From: JACNFS01 sp964582065
GTDB lineage: Bacteria; Chloroflexota; Dehalococcoidia; GIF9; UBA5629
Assembly (NCBI GenBank): GCA_964582065.1
Contig: CAZOQG010000015.1
Span: forward strand, 1 to 23,091
Direction: 5' to 3'
DNA length: 23,091 nucleotides
Shown here one piece after another: positions 16,478 to 22,685 of this stretch (its first letter is position 1; every line of letters starts with the position of its first letter). A program made the translations under genes and the position numbers. Below the pieces are notes generated by a model. That model did no database searches. It saw only the letters and a program-made list of their open reading frames with translations, and was not told where the DNA came from.

Positions 16478-16695
16478 TAACTCTCCCCCTCCCTCAGGAC
16501 CATAATCAGAGTACCCGGACCACCCTGCATCCTAAGCCCACGCAAGCAGGGAATGCACTTCTTTACCCGATGCAGCACCTGATGCAAACTGTTACCGGCT
16601 TTAGCCCCTTTGGCCGCTGCTATAGTAACCAGACTTAGAGCCACACTAACCCAGCCAGAGTCAATGATCTCAATTCGGCGTTTGGTTTCGGCCAA
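16477..16695 (-). CDS. Small hypothetical protein (72 aa) between fakA and recG
   Basis: This frame fills the space between the fakA stop (15 nt before it) and the recG start, which it overlaps by 1 nt in TAGTG. The product is basic, with a hydrophobic helix-like stretch WVSVALSLVTIAAAKGAKAG, a CIPC pair (about residues 48-51) and an ending PGTLIMVLREGES. The first codon is TTG 16695. The AAAGAGG before it is only 2 nt away, so the start is uncertain and coupling to fakA is likely. I do not recognise a family. The exact packing between two real genes argues that it is translated. Confidence 0.5.
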   Translation of the reverse strand: MAETKRRIEIIDSGWVSVALSLVTIAAAKGAKAGNSLHQVLHRVKKCIPCLRGLRMQGGPGTLIMVLREGES

Positions 16696-16710
16696 TACCT
16701 CTTTACGTTG

Positions 16711-18348
16711 TCATTCCAGGGAAACTATGTAGCCATAATGGGGCTGACCGCCAGATACGATCTCTACCTGCTTGTCAGGGTGTTTATTGCGGAGCTCCTG
16801 AATTATCTGCTCCGCCTGAGCTACCTCAACATCCGCGCCATAATACATAGTCACCACCTCCGCCGATTCAACCCCCGCCTTATCGAGAGCTTCAAAGACA
16901 ACCTCAGCCATACTATCACCGGCAGCTACTAACTCCTCGTCATCGACAATGGCGATAGCTTGCCCTTTGCTTACCTTTAGGCCTTTCATTTGAGTATCGC
17001 GCACTGCATTGGTGACTTCTACGGTTTTCACCGTCGCTATAGCTTCCTCCATAGCCTCGGCATTTTTTTGCAGACTATCTTCGTAGTTGAAAGCAATTAG
17101 AGCAGCTACTCCCTGAGGGAAGGTCCTGGTCGGTACCACAGCCACCTCTTTAGATGTCAGCGGCTGGACTTGAGAAGCAGTAGGGATGATATTCTTATTG
17201 TTGGGCAATAGAACGACCTTCTGTGACGGCACTGATTCCACCGCTTGAAGTATCTCCTGAACGCTAGGATTCATTGTCTGCCCACCTGGGACTACTGCCG
17301 CTACTCCTAGACTCCGGAGGAGCTCCCTGACCCCATTTCCAGAGGCTACAGCCACTACGGCGATATCCGAGGCCGGCAGCTTTCCTCGCTGCATCTCAAC
17401 AAAACCCACATGCTGGTCATCCATATTCTGAACCTGTAGCTGATGCAAAGTGCCCAACGAAGTAGCATACCGTATGACACTGCCAGGATCGTAGGTATGG
17501 ATGTGAACCCTGACAGTGGCCTCATCACCAACGACAACAAGAGATTCTCCCTTGTCTTCCAATTTCTTTCTGATTTTGTCTAGATTAAGTTTCTGGCCCT
17601 CAAGCAAGAAATTAGTACAATAGCCGTATGGTTCCTCTGGCTCAGCTATGAGTTCGGCTGCTGTTGAACTCAGGGGCAAATCCGCAGTAACCATCTGGGG
17701 GCTGCGGTACTGCATTTCCTCCATCTCCCCCCTCAAGTAACGAAGTGCTCCTTCGAGCAATATGTAAACGCCCTGCCCCCCAGCATCCACCACTCCGGCC
17801 TCGCGCAACACAGGTAACAAAAGGGGGGTTTTAGCTACCGAGCCCTTAGCTGCCTCAACCGCAGCCTCCGCCACAATGGTTAAGTCATCAGGATCGGTTT
17901 GAGCAGCTACTTCAGCGGCTGTAGAGGCGTCCCGAATCACCGTCAACATAGTTCCCTCCACTGGCTGTGATAACCCCTTGTAGGCGGTACGCGATGCCTC
18001 ACTCAAAGCTAGTGCCCAATCACTGCCAGTGATGGATTCCTTCTCAGCAAGCCCTTTAGCCAGGCCACGGAAGAATTGGGATAAGATTACCCCCGAATTC
18101 CCTCGCGCGCCCATCAAGGCGCCCTGGGCCATTGCTTTGACTACAGCTGCGACGTTATTAAGTGGAGCTCGGTCAGCCTCTTCCATGGTTGAGCGCATAG
18201 TAAGAAACATATTTGTTCCGGTGTCACCATCAGGCACGGGGAAAACGTTTATGGCATTGATGTCTGGAACGCTTTTCTCCAGCCAACTGCTGCCAGCAGC
18301 AAACATATCTCTTAACTCCTGACCACCACAAGAAACAATCTGACTCAT
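16711..18348 (-). CDS. fakA: Fatty acid kinase FakA / DAK2-domain protein (YloV)
   Basis: FakA-type proteins phosphorylate fatty acids that are presented by a DegV/FakB lipid-binding protein. In Firmicutes this feeds exogenous fatty acids into phospholipid synthesis. The protein is 545 aa. The N-terminal DAK2 kinase domain has VFPVPDGDTGTNMFLT, with metal ligands Asp40 and Asp42, then GARGNSGVILSQFFRG (80-95) and GTMLTVIRDA. The glycine-rich VVDAGGQGVYILLEG closes that domain. A middle linker domain with GYCTNFLL and VHIHTYDPG follows, then a C-terminal DegV-like domain ending in VEIVSGGQPHYGYIVSLE. AAGGAG lies 5 nt before the ATG. The common upstream partner asp23/yloU and a fakB gene are both absent here. 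It heads the fakA-hyp-recG-argS operon. Confidence 0.93.
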   Translation of the reverse strand: MSQIVSCGGQELRDMFAAGSSWLEKSVPDINAINVFPVPDGDTGTNMFLTMRSTMEEADRAPLNNVAAVVKAMAQGALMGARGNSGVILSQFFRGLAKGLAEKESITGSDWALALSEASRTAYKGLSQPVEGTMLTVIRDASTAAEVAAQTDPDDLTIVAEAAVEAAKGSVAKTPLLLPVLREAGVVDAGGQGVYILLEGALRYLRGEMEEMQYRSPQMVTADLPLSSTAAELIAEPEEPYGYCTNFLLEGQKLNLDKIRKKLEDKGESLVVVGDEATVRVHIHTYDPGSVIRYATSLGTLHQLQVQNMDDQHVGFVEMQRGKLPASDIAVVAVASGNGVRELLRSLGVAAVVPGGQTMNPSVQEILQAVESVPSQKVVLLPNNKNIIPTASQVQPLTSKEVAVVPTRTFPQGVAALIAFNYEDSLQKNAEAMEEAIATVKTVEVTNAVRDTQMKGLKVSKGQAIAIVDDEELVAAGDSMAEVVFEALDKAGVESAEVVTMYYGADVEVAQAEQIIQELRNKHPDKQVEIVSGGQPHYGYIVSLE

Positions 18349-18357
18349 TCTTCTCCT

Positions 18358-18385
18358 TTGCTTAATGGGGCAATTGTGGTATTAT
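18358..18385 (+). promoter_or_regulatory. Candidate promoter of rpmB
   Basis: TATTAT (18380-18385) preceded by TGG forms an extended -10. TTGCTT (18358-18363) is a partial -35 box 16 nt upstream. The RNA would start about 40 nt before the rpmB start codon. The -10 lies inside the spacer of the divergent fakA promoter. Confidence 0.4.
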
Positions 18386-18402
18386 TTTACTACTCTTGTC
18401 AA
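18373..18402 (-). promoter_or_regulatory. Candidate promoter of the fakA-recG-argS operon
   Basis: On the minus strand, a perfect TTGACA (18397-18402) is followed after 18 nt by CACAAT (18373-18378), a weak -10 box with four of six matches. The predicted RNA start lies about 17 nt before the fakA ATG, leaving room for its AAGGAG site. It overlaps the rpmB promoter on the other strand. Confidence 0.4.
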
Positions 18403-18431
18403 GCTTACCTTGTGTAGAAGGAGTTAACGAT

Positions 18432-18620
18432 TTGGCTAGAAGATGCGACCTCTGCGGCAAAACAGTCAGCTTTGGCAATCAGGTAAGCCACTCCAAGCAG
18501 CATACTAAACGACGTTGGCTGCCCAACATTCAGCCAACCACGATTGTTGTCGATGGTAAACCGAAACGGCTCAATTTGTGTACCCGTTGCTTGCGCAGCC
18601 AACATAAGCTAGCCCGCTAG
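18432..18620 (+). CDS. rpmB: 50S ribosomal protein L28
   Basis: L28 is a small protein of the large ribosomal subunit. The 62-aa product starts MARRCDLCGKTVSFGNQVSH and has the family segments SKQHTKRRWLPNIQ and VDGKPKRLNLCTRCLRS. Two CxxC pairs (CDLC and CTRC) make this the zinc-ribbon form of L28. The start is TTG 18432 because AGAAGGAG lies 8 nt upstream and the protein then begins exactly where family members begin. An earlier in-frame codon at 18396 would add non-homologous residues. The gene is alone on its strand and its stop overlaps the stop of the convergent rpe by 12 nt. Confidence 0.95.
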   Translation: MARRCDLCGKTVSFGNQVSHSKQHTKRRWLPNIQPTTIVVDGKPKRLNLCTRCLRSQHKLAR

Positions 18621-19286
18621 ATCAAGCGCTCTCCTCATCTCATGCAGCGCTTTGCCGGCACCCTGCCTAGAATTGAAAATCGCAGCTCCGGCAACCAGAA
18701 CCTCGGCTCCAGCTTGAGCCACCTTTGGGGCTATACTAGCAGTAATACCCCCATCGACCTCCAACTCCGCCTTGGCTTGTCTATCGTCCAGCATTTCTCG
18801 CAGCCGAGTTATCTTATCCATCATACTTCCGATAAAGGCTTGGCCGCCAAAACCAGGATTAACGGTCATAACCAGTACCAAGTCAAGAAGAGGAAGGACC
18901 TCGTCTACTGAACTTAGGGGAGTAGCTGGATTCAACGCCACTCCTGCTCTGATTCCCAGGCCTTTTATTGTCTCAATTAAGCGGTGTAGATGCTGACCGA
19001 CCTCAACATGAACTGTGATAATGCCGGCTCCAGCCTCGGCAAACTGTGGAATATGGTTCTCTGGCCGCTCAATCATCAAGTGCACATCTAAGGGCAGGTT
19101 CGTCCAAGAACGAAGAGATGCTACTACTAGAGCCCCAATAGTTATGTTAGGCACAAAGTGCCCGTCCATGACATCAACATGAATATAGTCAGCGCCGGCT
19201 TTGGCCACCTCAGCAACTTGTTCCCCAAGACGGCCGAAGTCAGCAGAAAGAATTGACGGTGCCAGCTTGACTCGCTTACCTTTCAT
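18609..19286 (-). CDS. rpe: Ribulose-phosphate 3-epimerase
   Basis: Rpe interconverts D-ribulose 5-phosphate and D-xylulose 5-phosphate in the pentose phosphate pathway. The 225-aa TIM barrel begins VKLAPSILSADFGRLGEQV. Active-site residues are all visible: Ser11, His36 and Asp38 (YIHVDVMDGHFVPN), His69 (DVHLMIERP), the phosphate-binding VNPGFGGQ (142-149) and Asp178 in EVDGG. ATG 19286 is chosen because GGAG lies 6 nt upstream; a TTG five codons earlier is in frame but unneeded. The first 11 nt of the gene overlap the end of the decayed argH frame, which suggests that an argH-rpe operon once existed here. Confidence 0.96.
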   Translation of the reverse strand: MKGKRVKLAPSILSADFGRLGEQVAEVAKAGADYIHVDVMDGHFVPNITIGALVVASLRSWTNLPLDVHLMIERPENHIPQFAEAGAGIITVHVEVGQHLHRLIETIKGLGIRAGVALNPATPLSSVDEVLPLLDLVLVMTVNPGFGGQAFIGSMMDKITRLREMLDDRQAKAELEVDGGITASIAPKVAQAGAEVLVAGAAIFNSRQGAGKALHEMRRALDLAG

Positions 19287-19715
19287 TCTCTGCTCCAGCA
19301 AGCTTCATGGCTCGTGCCAAGGCTGCTGCTACTTGCTCCGGCGCAGTGCCACCAACAGCATTCCGAGCCGCAACTGAGGTCTCCATAATAATACCATACA
19401 CATCCTCAGCGAAAAGAGGAACCTACGATATCCATCCAAACTGAGCTCTCAGAGGCTTCTATTCTTGCCAATAGCATATTGTACTAGCTTACCTGCAGTG
19501 TTGTCTAACTCATCTACAGTGCTGTGAGCCTGACGGAAAGGCGATCCCTTTCTCACCAGATAGTCAGCAAGGTCAATAGCTAACATGTAGCTGTCTGTCA
19601 TGAAATTTCGCATCTGAGTGGCATTGATTTCCAGCGTCTTTATCAGCCTGGCGAACACTCTGATACAGTCGTCAGTCAAAATGGATAGAGGTAACATATC
19701 GTCCCACCGATTTAT
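19276..19715 (-). pseudogene. argH: Decayed C-terminal remnant of argininosuccinate lyase (argH)
   Basis: ArgH splits argininosuccinate into arginine and fumarate. Only its C-terminal fifth is recognisable here. One frame (19697 down to 19449) reads LPLSILTDDCIRVFARLIKT, then ATDLADYLVRKG-like text as MLAIDLADYLVRKGSPFRQA and GKLVQYAIGKNRSL. It is stopped by TGA at 19449-19451, after which the same frame continues ELSLDGYRRF. A frameshift then moves the homology to another frame: PLFAEDVYGIIMETSVAARN followed by AVGGTAPEQVAAALARA, ending at TAA 19276. The GGTAPEQV motif is diagnostic. There is also a small insertion after RQAH. The stop, frameshift and missing first 350 or so residues mean it cannot make a working enzyme. 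The left boundary of the homology, near 19700, is approximate. Confidence 0.85.
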
Positions 19716-19778
19716 CGACTCCCTTTCGGAATCGGCTGCGCAAGCGTTCTCTCGCTTTATCGCTCATAGCCATAGTCC

Positions 19779-20438
19779 TTAACCCACCAGCTTGCAAATT
19801 GTCTTATAAAGCCACGCCCAATCTGGAGCTAGCTTAAAAGCTTGCATCAACTCCCTCTCAGCCAAGCGATAATTCCCCTCATCGCGATATGATATCGCTT
19901 GCCTAATATATTGCTCGGCTGCATCAGGCTGAGGCTGTTCGCCCATACCATGTGCCAGATGTTTGAGTCTGCGTTTGGCATAAGACTTGAGCAATCTACC
20001 ATCAATAAATGAAAAGGGCGATGAGAATGAAAAAGAGAATGACCGCGCATTGATAGCAGCTTGAAAAGCATCGAGCGCTTTTTGTTTATTCCCCAAATAC
20101 ATATGAGCCTCGCCCAAGACCAAATACGTCTCACTTTGACTAGAGTCAAACTGAAGAGCCTGGTTCAATTCATCGACAGCCAACTTAAGACTTTCGCTCA
20201 GCACCAGCGCATCACCAATACCCCGAGTCACTGCCAATAAAGGCGCCGCCACATAACTCTTGCCAAGCTCACTATGGTATTTACTGATTTCAGGATTCAG
20301 TCTAATTGCCTGCCTAAGGTGTTCCACTGCCAGATTGAAATTGAACTCCTTCTTTCCGCGGCTGCGATAATGCAATCCCTGCTTGAAATGTTCCTCAGCT
20401 TCGTCTGAAGATGGCCGTAGAAACAACTGCATCACCAT
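19779..20438 (-). CDS. Tetratricopeptide-repeat protein
   Basis: This is a 219-aa protein with no signal peptide or membrane span. At least three TPR-like helical pairs are visible: EAEEHFKQGLHYRSRGKKEF to LRQAIRLNPE (about residues 13-52), AVDELNQALQFDSSQSETYLVLGEAHMYLGN to AFQAAINA (about 85-130), and AEQYIRQAISYRDEGNYRLAERELMQAFKLAPD (about 172-205). Each has the typical small and large residue spacing and a Pro or Asp at the helix end. TPR domains serve protein binding, so the function cannot be named. A short low-complexity run, SFSFSFSSPFSF, interrupts the middle. The start ATG 20438 or 20432 has no clear ribosome site. It stands alone between the argH remnant and a repeat. Confidence 0.75.
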   Translation of the reverse strand: MVMQLFLRPSSDEAEEHFKQGLHYRSRGKKEFNFNLAVEHLRQAIRLNPEISKYHSELGKSYVAAPLLAVTRGIGDALVLSESLKLAVDELNQALQFDSSQSETYLVLGEAHMYLGNKQKALDAFQAAINARSFSFSFSSPFSFIDGRLLKSYAKRRLKHLAHGMGEQPQPDAAEQYIRQAISYRDEGNYRLAERELMQAFKLAPDWAWLYKTICKLVG

Positions 20439-20460
20439 CTATTTTACAGCTATTCCCCTT

Positions 20461-20612
20461 GTGATTGCGAGCCCTTCGCCTTGTGTATTCTAAGGAAGCG
20501 ACCGAAGAATCTCGCTCAGGATGAACTGCGCGTGGCAATCTCTAAAGCTCCTTCATTTCGTTCAGGCAAAGGCTTCGGGGCTTGTGCGCTCTGCAATGAC
20601 AAATAAATACTC
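20461..20612. repeat. Degenerate MITE-like repeat (about 150 bp)
   Basis: The left end GTGATTGCGAGC and the right end GCGCTCTGCAATGAC are imperfect inverted repeats. Within lie GAATCTCGCTCAGGATGA (near 20507) and several AAGGC/GGCTTCG pieces of the same repeat family as the copies at 10913, 12029 and 12213. No gene is carried. The element is more degraded than the copy at 12213-12300. Confidence 0.5.
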
Positions 20613-21150
20613 TCAGGCATCACCACTCTGCAACTTGACCTGGATTTCTGTCTGCAGGCCCTAGATATGGATGAAGCCTGGCGAAGCACTCTGGTCGAAG
20701 ACATCACCTTTGTCATAGGTGACCAGACTGTGGTCGTAGAGGGAGACGGCAGATTTTCTGCCCACGACCAAACAATAACTCGAAATTGTCCGAATATGAA
20801 TTGCTATGCTATACTCTGGATCTGGCACTACGACTCGCTACGTAGGCGCGAACGAGAGAGCCGGAGAGGTGGAACATCAGGTTAAGGTGAACACTGATGA
20901 GCGAAAGGCCCAGCAATGGAGAAATCTGGCACATTTACGATACTGGACGAGCTGGCACCGATTTTGCTTGGCTCTCAGGAGGACGCACTGGCGAAAAGGC
21001 TCGCCACTACTCTTATTTTGCCGGTGACCAGGGCGAGTGAGATTAAACCATCACCGTTAGTAGCAATCCTGATCCCGTCTTTGACCGCCCCAAAGGAACT
21101 CTTGGCTGTCATTTGCCACAAGAACAACCACAAGGCAAGGAGCGGGCTAA
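20613..21150. other. Gap with no recognised gene; one promoter-like element
   Basis: About 540 nt lie between the repeat and the decarboxylase stump. Several short overlapping frames exist on the plus strand. A 47-aa frame from ATG 20897 (starting MSERPSNGEIWHIYDTGRAG) and an 81-aa frame from ATG 20916 lie downstream of a promoter-like element, but neither resembles a known family. The region may be decayed coding DNA, since a truncated gene follows, or the leader of the speE transcript. Confidence 0.4.
20786..20815 (+). promoter_or_regulatory. Candidate promoter upstream of the decarboxylase stump and speE
   Basis: TTGTCC (20786-20791) and TATACT (20810-20815) are separated by 18 nt, and TGC precedes the latter, giving an extended -10. 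It is the only good plus-strand promoter seen before speE, almost 500 nt upstream of it. Confidence 0.45.
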
Positions 21151-21336
21151 TCTCTCGATAGTCCAGACGTTATAGATATGGAAGTCCAGATGCCAGACAT
21201 AGACATTGGCGAACGCGTACTAATCTTGTCTGCTGGAGCCTACACTACTTCCTATGCTTCACAGTTTGGAGGAGTCCCCATTTCAGAGTTTCTACTCTTG
21301 CAGGAGCGCATTGGTGCACGGCTTGGTATTTGTTGA
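21151..21336 (+). pseudogene. C-terminal stump of an ornithine/lysine-type PLP decarboxylase
   Basis: From 21151 one frame reads SLDSPDVID, then MEVQMPDIDIGERVLILSAG, then AYTTSYASQFGGVP and SEFLLL before a stop at 21334-21336. This matches the C-terminus of fold-type III decarboxylases (ornithine decarboxylase group), which carry GP-T-CDSxDV, then 'vGD' and the hallmark GAYTTSYASxFNGF. The catalytic Cys position appears as Leu (SLDS), and a TAA stop (21148) lies directly upstream in frame. No upstream domain is found, so about 90% of the gene is missing. Its end overlaps the start of speE by 23 nt, the remains of an ODC-speE polyamine operon. ODC versus a related decarboxylase cannot be decided from so little. 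Confidence 0.75.
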
Positions 21337-22156
21337 GAGTGACCCATTCTCGCCTATCCGCTATATTTATCGGGTAAGCGGCACACTCTACTCTGGGAAG
21401 AGCCGATATCAGGAAATACTGGTATTGGAGAGTCCAGATTTTGGGAAAATTCTGGTTCTGGACGGTGTGGTTCAACTGACAGAAAGAGACGAATTTTTCT
21501 ACCATGAGATGCTTGCACATGTGATACTTCATGCCCACCCCAATCCCAGAACGATTCTTATCGTTGGAGGGGGAGACGGAGGAACTTTGCGAGAGGTGCT
21601 TAAGCACAACTCAGTGGAGAGAGTCCAACTGGTCGAGCTAGACAGACAAGTGATTGAAGTTTCCAAGTGTTTCTTCCCTGGGCTCGCCGGAGGCTTTTCT
21701 GACCCACGTGTGCATGTAAAATACATGGATGGCACGCGCTATGTTAGACAGGCAAGAGGCTCTTTTGATGTAGTGATAGTCGATGCCACTGACCCAGTGG
21801 GCTACGGCAAGCGCCTGTTTAGCGACCAGTTCTTTGCTGATGTGTTGTCCATACTGAACAAGACGGGTATGTTCGTAATCCAGACCGAGTCGCTTCACTT
21901 TCATCATGAGTTCGCGGCCGATGTGCAGATTAGACTCAGCAAACTGTTTAAGATTGTGGAACTTTATTGTGTCCCATTGGCTACCTATGCAGGCAACTGG
22001 TGGACATTCTCTATTGCATCGACCAAGTATCCAGTAGATACACAAAAAAGGAAGCAAGAAGTCATCACTAAGTATTATGATGAGGAGGCACATAGGAAGG
22101 CTTTTGTGCCACGTAGCGTGCGTAGGAAACTACTCGACGGTAGCCTGGATTGGTAA
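21314..22156 (+). CDS. speE: Spermidine synthase (polyamine aminopropyltransferase)
   Basis: SpeE transfers the aminopropyl group from decarboxylated S-adenosylmethionine to putrescine. The 280-aa protein has the N-terminal beta-domain (YSGKSRYQEILVLESPDFGK, then VLDGVVQLTERDEFFYHEML). The dcSAM site is VGGGDGGTLREVLKH followed by VELDRQVIEVSKCFFP. The catalytic segment is VIVDATDPVGYG, where DSTDP is usual. YAGNWWTFSIAS near the C-terminus is also conserved. GTG 21314 is chosen because AGGAG lies 7 nt upstream and the result matches family N-termini; an earlier ATG at 21254 would add 20 residues read from inside the decarboxylase stump. No speD is in the window, so the source of dcSAM is unseen. 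The aminopropyl acceptor may differ from putrescine. Confidence 0.93.
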   Translation: MHGLVFVESDPFSPIRYIYRVSGTLYSGKSRYQEILVLESPDFGKILVLDGVVQLTERDEFFYHEMLAHVILHAHPNPRTILIVGGGDGGTLREVLKHNSVERVQLVELDRQVIEVSKCFFPGLAGGFSDPRVHVKYMDGTRYVRQARGSFDVVIVDATDPVGYGKRLFSDQFFADVLSILNKTGMFVIQTESLHFHHEFAADVQIRLSKLFKIVELYCVPLATYAGNWWTFSIASTKYPVDTQKRKQEVITKYYDEEAHRKAFVPRSVRRKLLDGSLDW

Positions 22157-22451
22157 TTGGAATCAGGAGCGGCAAGGTATTTCCATATGGGGGATGGTTC
22201 GCTCTCTCAATTTGAGGGCTATGGGGAAGTCAATATCCAGAGCGATGAGGCTCTGGACGTACTAAACCCATGCCTGCCTCAAAACCTGATAGTTAATCAT
22301 TTGAGCAAAACCTTTAATTGCTCAGCAGTGAACCCTTGGTGTATTGCTCCATACATTGCTTCTTCCGCCAGCAATATGCCACTGGAGTCCGCCTTTCAAG
22401 TAAGAAGTAGTCCAGTTGAAAAGGTTTTTGGTAAGGACAGCCCGAAACCTC
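22157..22451. other. Gap after speE with no recognised gene
   Basis: A 102-codon plus-strand frame starts at a TTG directly after the speE stop. It has no ribosome site and no recognisable family. On the minus strand, 22297-22395 can be read as a 32-residue piece ending AEEAMYGAIHQGFTAEQLKV, which looks protein-like but has stops on both sides. Neither is supported as a gene. No clear speE terminator was seen. Confidence 0.4.
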
Positions 22452-22480
22452 TTGACAAGCCATAAACAAGGTGCTACGCT
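22452..22480 (+). promoter_or_regulatory. Promoter of the COG2403-family gene
   Basis: A perfect TTGACA (22452-22457) is followed after 17 nt by TACGCT (22475-22480), with TGC directly before it (extended -10). RNA would start near 22487, about 200 nt before the coding start. The -10 hexamer is weak, but the -35 and the TG element compensate. Confidence 0.5.
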
Positions 22481-22486
22481 TCCCTA

Positions 22487-22619
22487 CGAGGAATGGACCC
22501 GGAGCCAGACGGCCCTTGTTCGATGGGACGATATGGCGCTGAGGATGTCCTGTTGTGCAAGGAGGTTCGGGTGGGTGAAGGTGAGTGCATAACTCGCCAA
22601 GAGGCCAAACGCGCGTAGA
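22487..22619 (+). ncRNA. Structured 5' leader, candidate attenuator
   Basis: The leader can form several stems: ACCCGG (22497-22502) with TCGGGT (22567-22572), GCCA (22504-22507) with TGGC (22534-22537), and a 7-bp hairpin GGTGAGT/ACTCGCC (22580-22598) with loop GCATA. The segment GGAGGTTCG (22561-22569) can instead pair with the left arm of the following terminator (22622-22629, one bulge), which would be an antiterminator. It matches no riboswitch consensus I know (TPP, FMN, SAM, lysine, cobalamin, M-box, yybP, ydaO, guanidine). Stems are read directly; regulation is inference. Confidence 0.4.
22571..22618 (+). CDS. Putative 15-residue leader peptide
   Basis: A consensus ribosome site, AGGAGG (22560-22565), stands 5 nt before GTG 22571. 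This opens a frame for MGEGECITRQEAKRA and stops at TAG 22616-22618, one nucleotide before the terminator stem. The same frame is open from 22493 (41 residues from ATG 22493), so a longer peptide is possible, though that ATG lacks a proper ribosome site. The position suits control of the terminator by a translating ribosome. The peptide has no run of a single amino acid. Confidence 0.35.
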   Translation: MGEGECITRQEAKRA

Positions 22620-22652
22620 GACGAGCTCCGGTTGGAGTTCGTCCTTTTTTTT
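22620..22652 (+). terminator. Strong intrinsic terminator in the leader
   Basis: The 10-bp stem GACGAGCTCC / GGAGTTCGTC (one G-T pair) with a GGTT loop is followed by C and eight T residues (22645-22652). It lies 33 nt before the coding start and about 19 nt before that gene's ribosome site. It therefore would stop transcripts from the promoter at 22452 unless relieved. Confidence 0.85.
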
Positions 22653-22685
22653 CAGGAAAACAAAAACAACAGGAGGGAAGTAGCC

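Noticed and set aside
19449..19697. A stand-alone 82-residue hypothetical gene
   Set aside because: Its text is the C-terminal region of argininosuccinate lyase, and the homology goes on past its stop in another frame, so it is part of a pseudogene.
20667..20885. Plus-strand frame of 72 codons before the decarboxylase stump
   Set aside because: It contains the candidate promoter and has no recognisable domain. It could be decayed coding DNA but cannot be supported.
20821..20885. Possible tRNA-like segment
   Set aside because: No acceptor/T-arm pairing or TTCRA motif could be found.
22297..22395. Minus-strand protein-like piece with AEEAMYGAIHQGFTAEQLKV
   Set aside because: Only 32 codons between stops with no start signal. 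It might be a gene relic, but the evidence is too thin to call.
22157..22465. A 102-residue gene directly after speE
   Set aside because: TTG start without a ribosome site, no recognised family, and its 3' part runs into the promoter of the next gene.
22473..22618. Closing stem CTACGC/GCGTAG around the whole leader
   Set aside because: The left arm lies in the -10 box and would not be transcribed if the promoter call is right.
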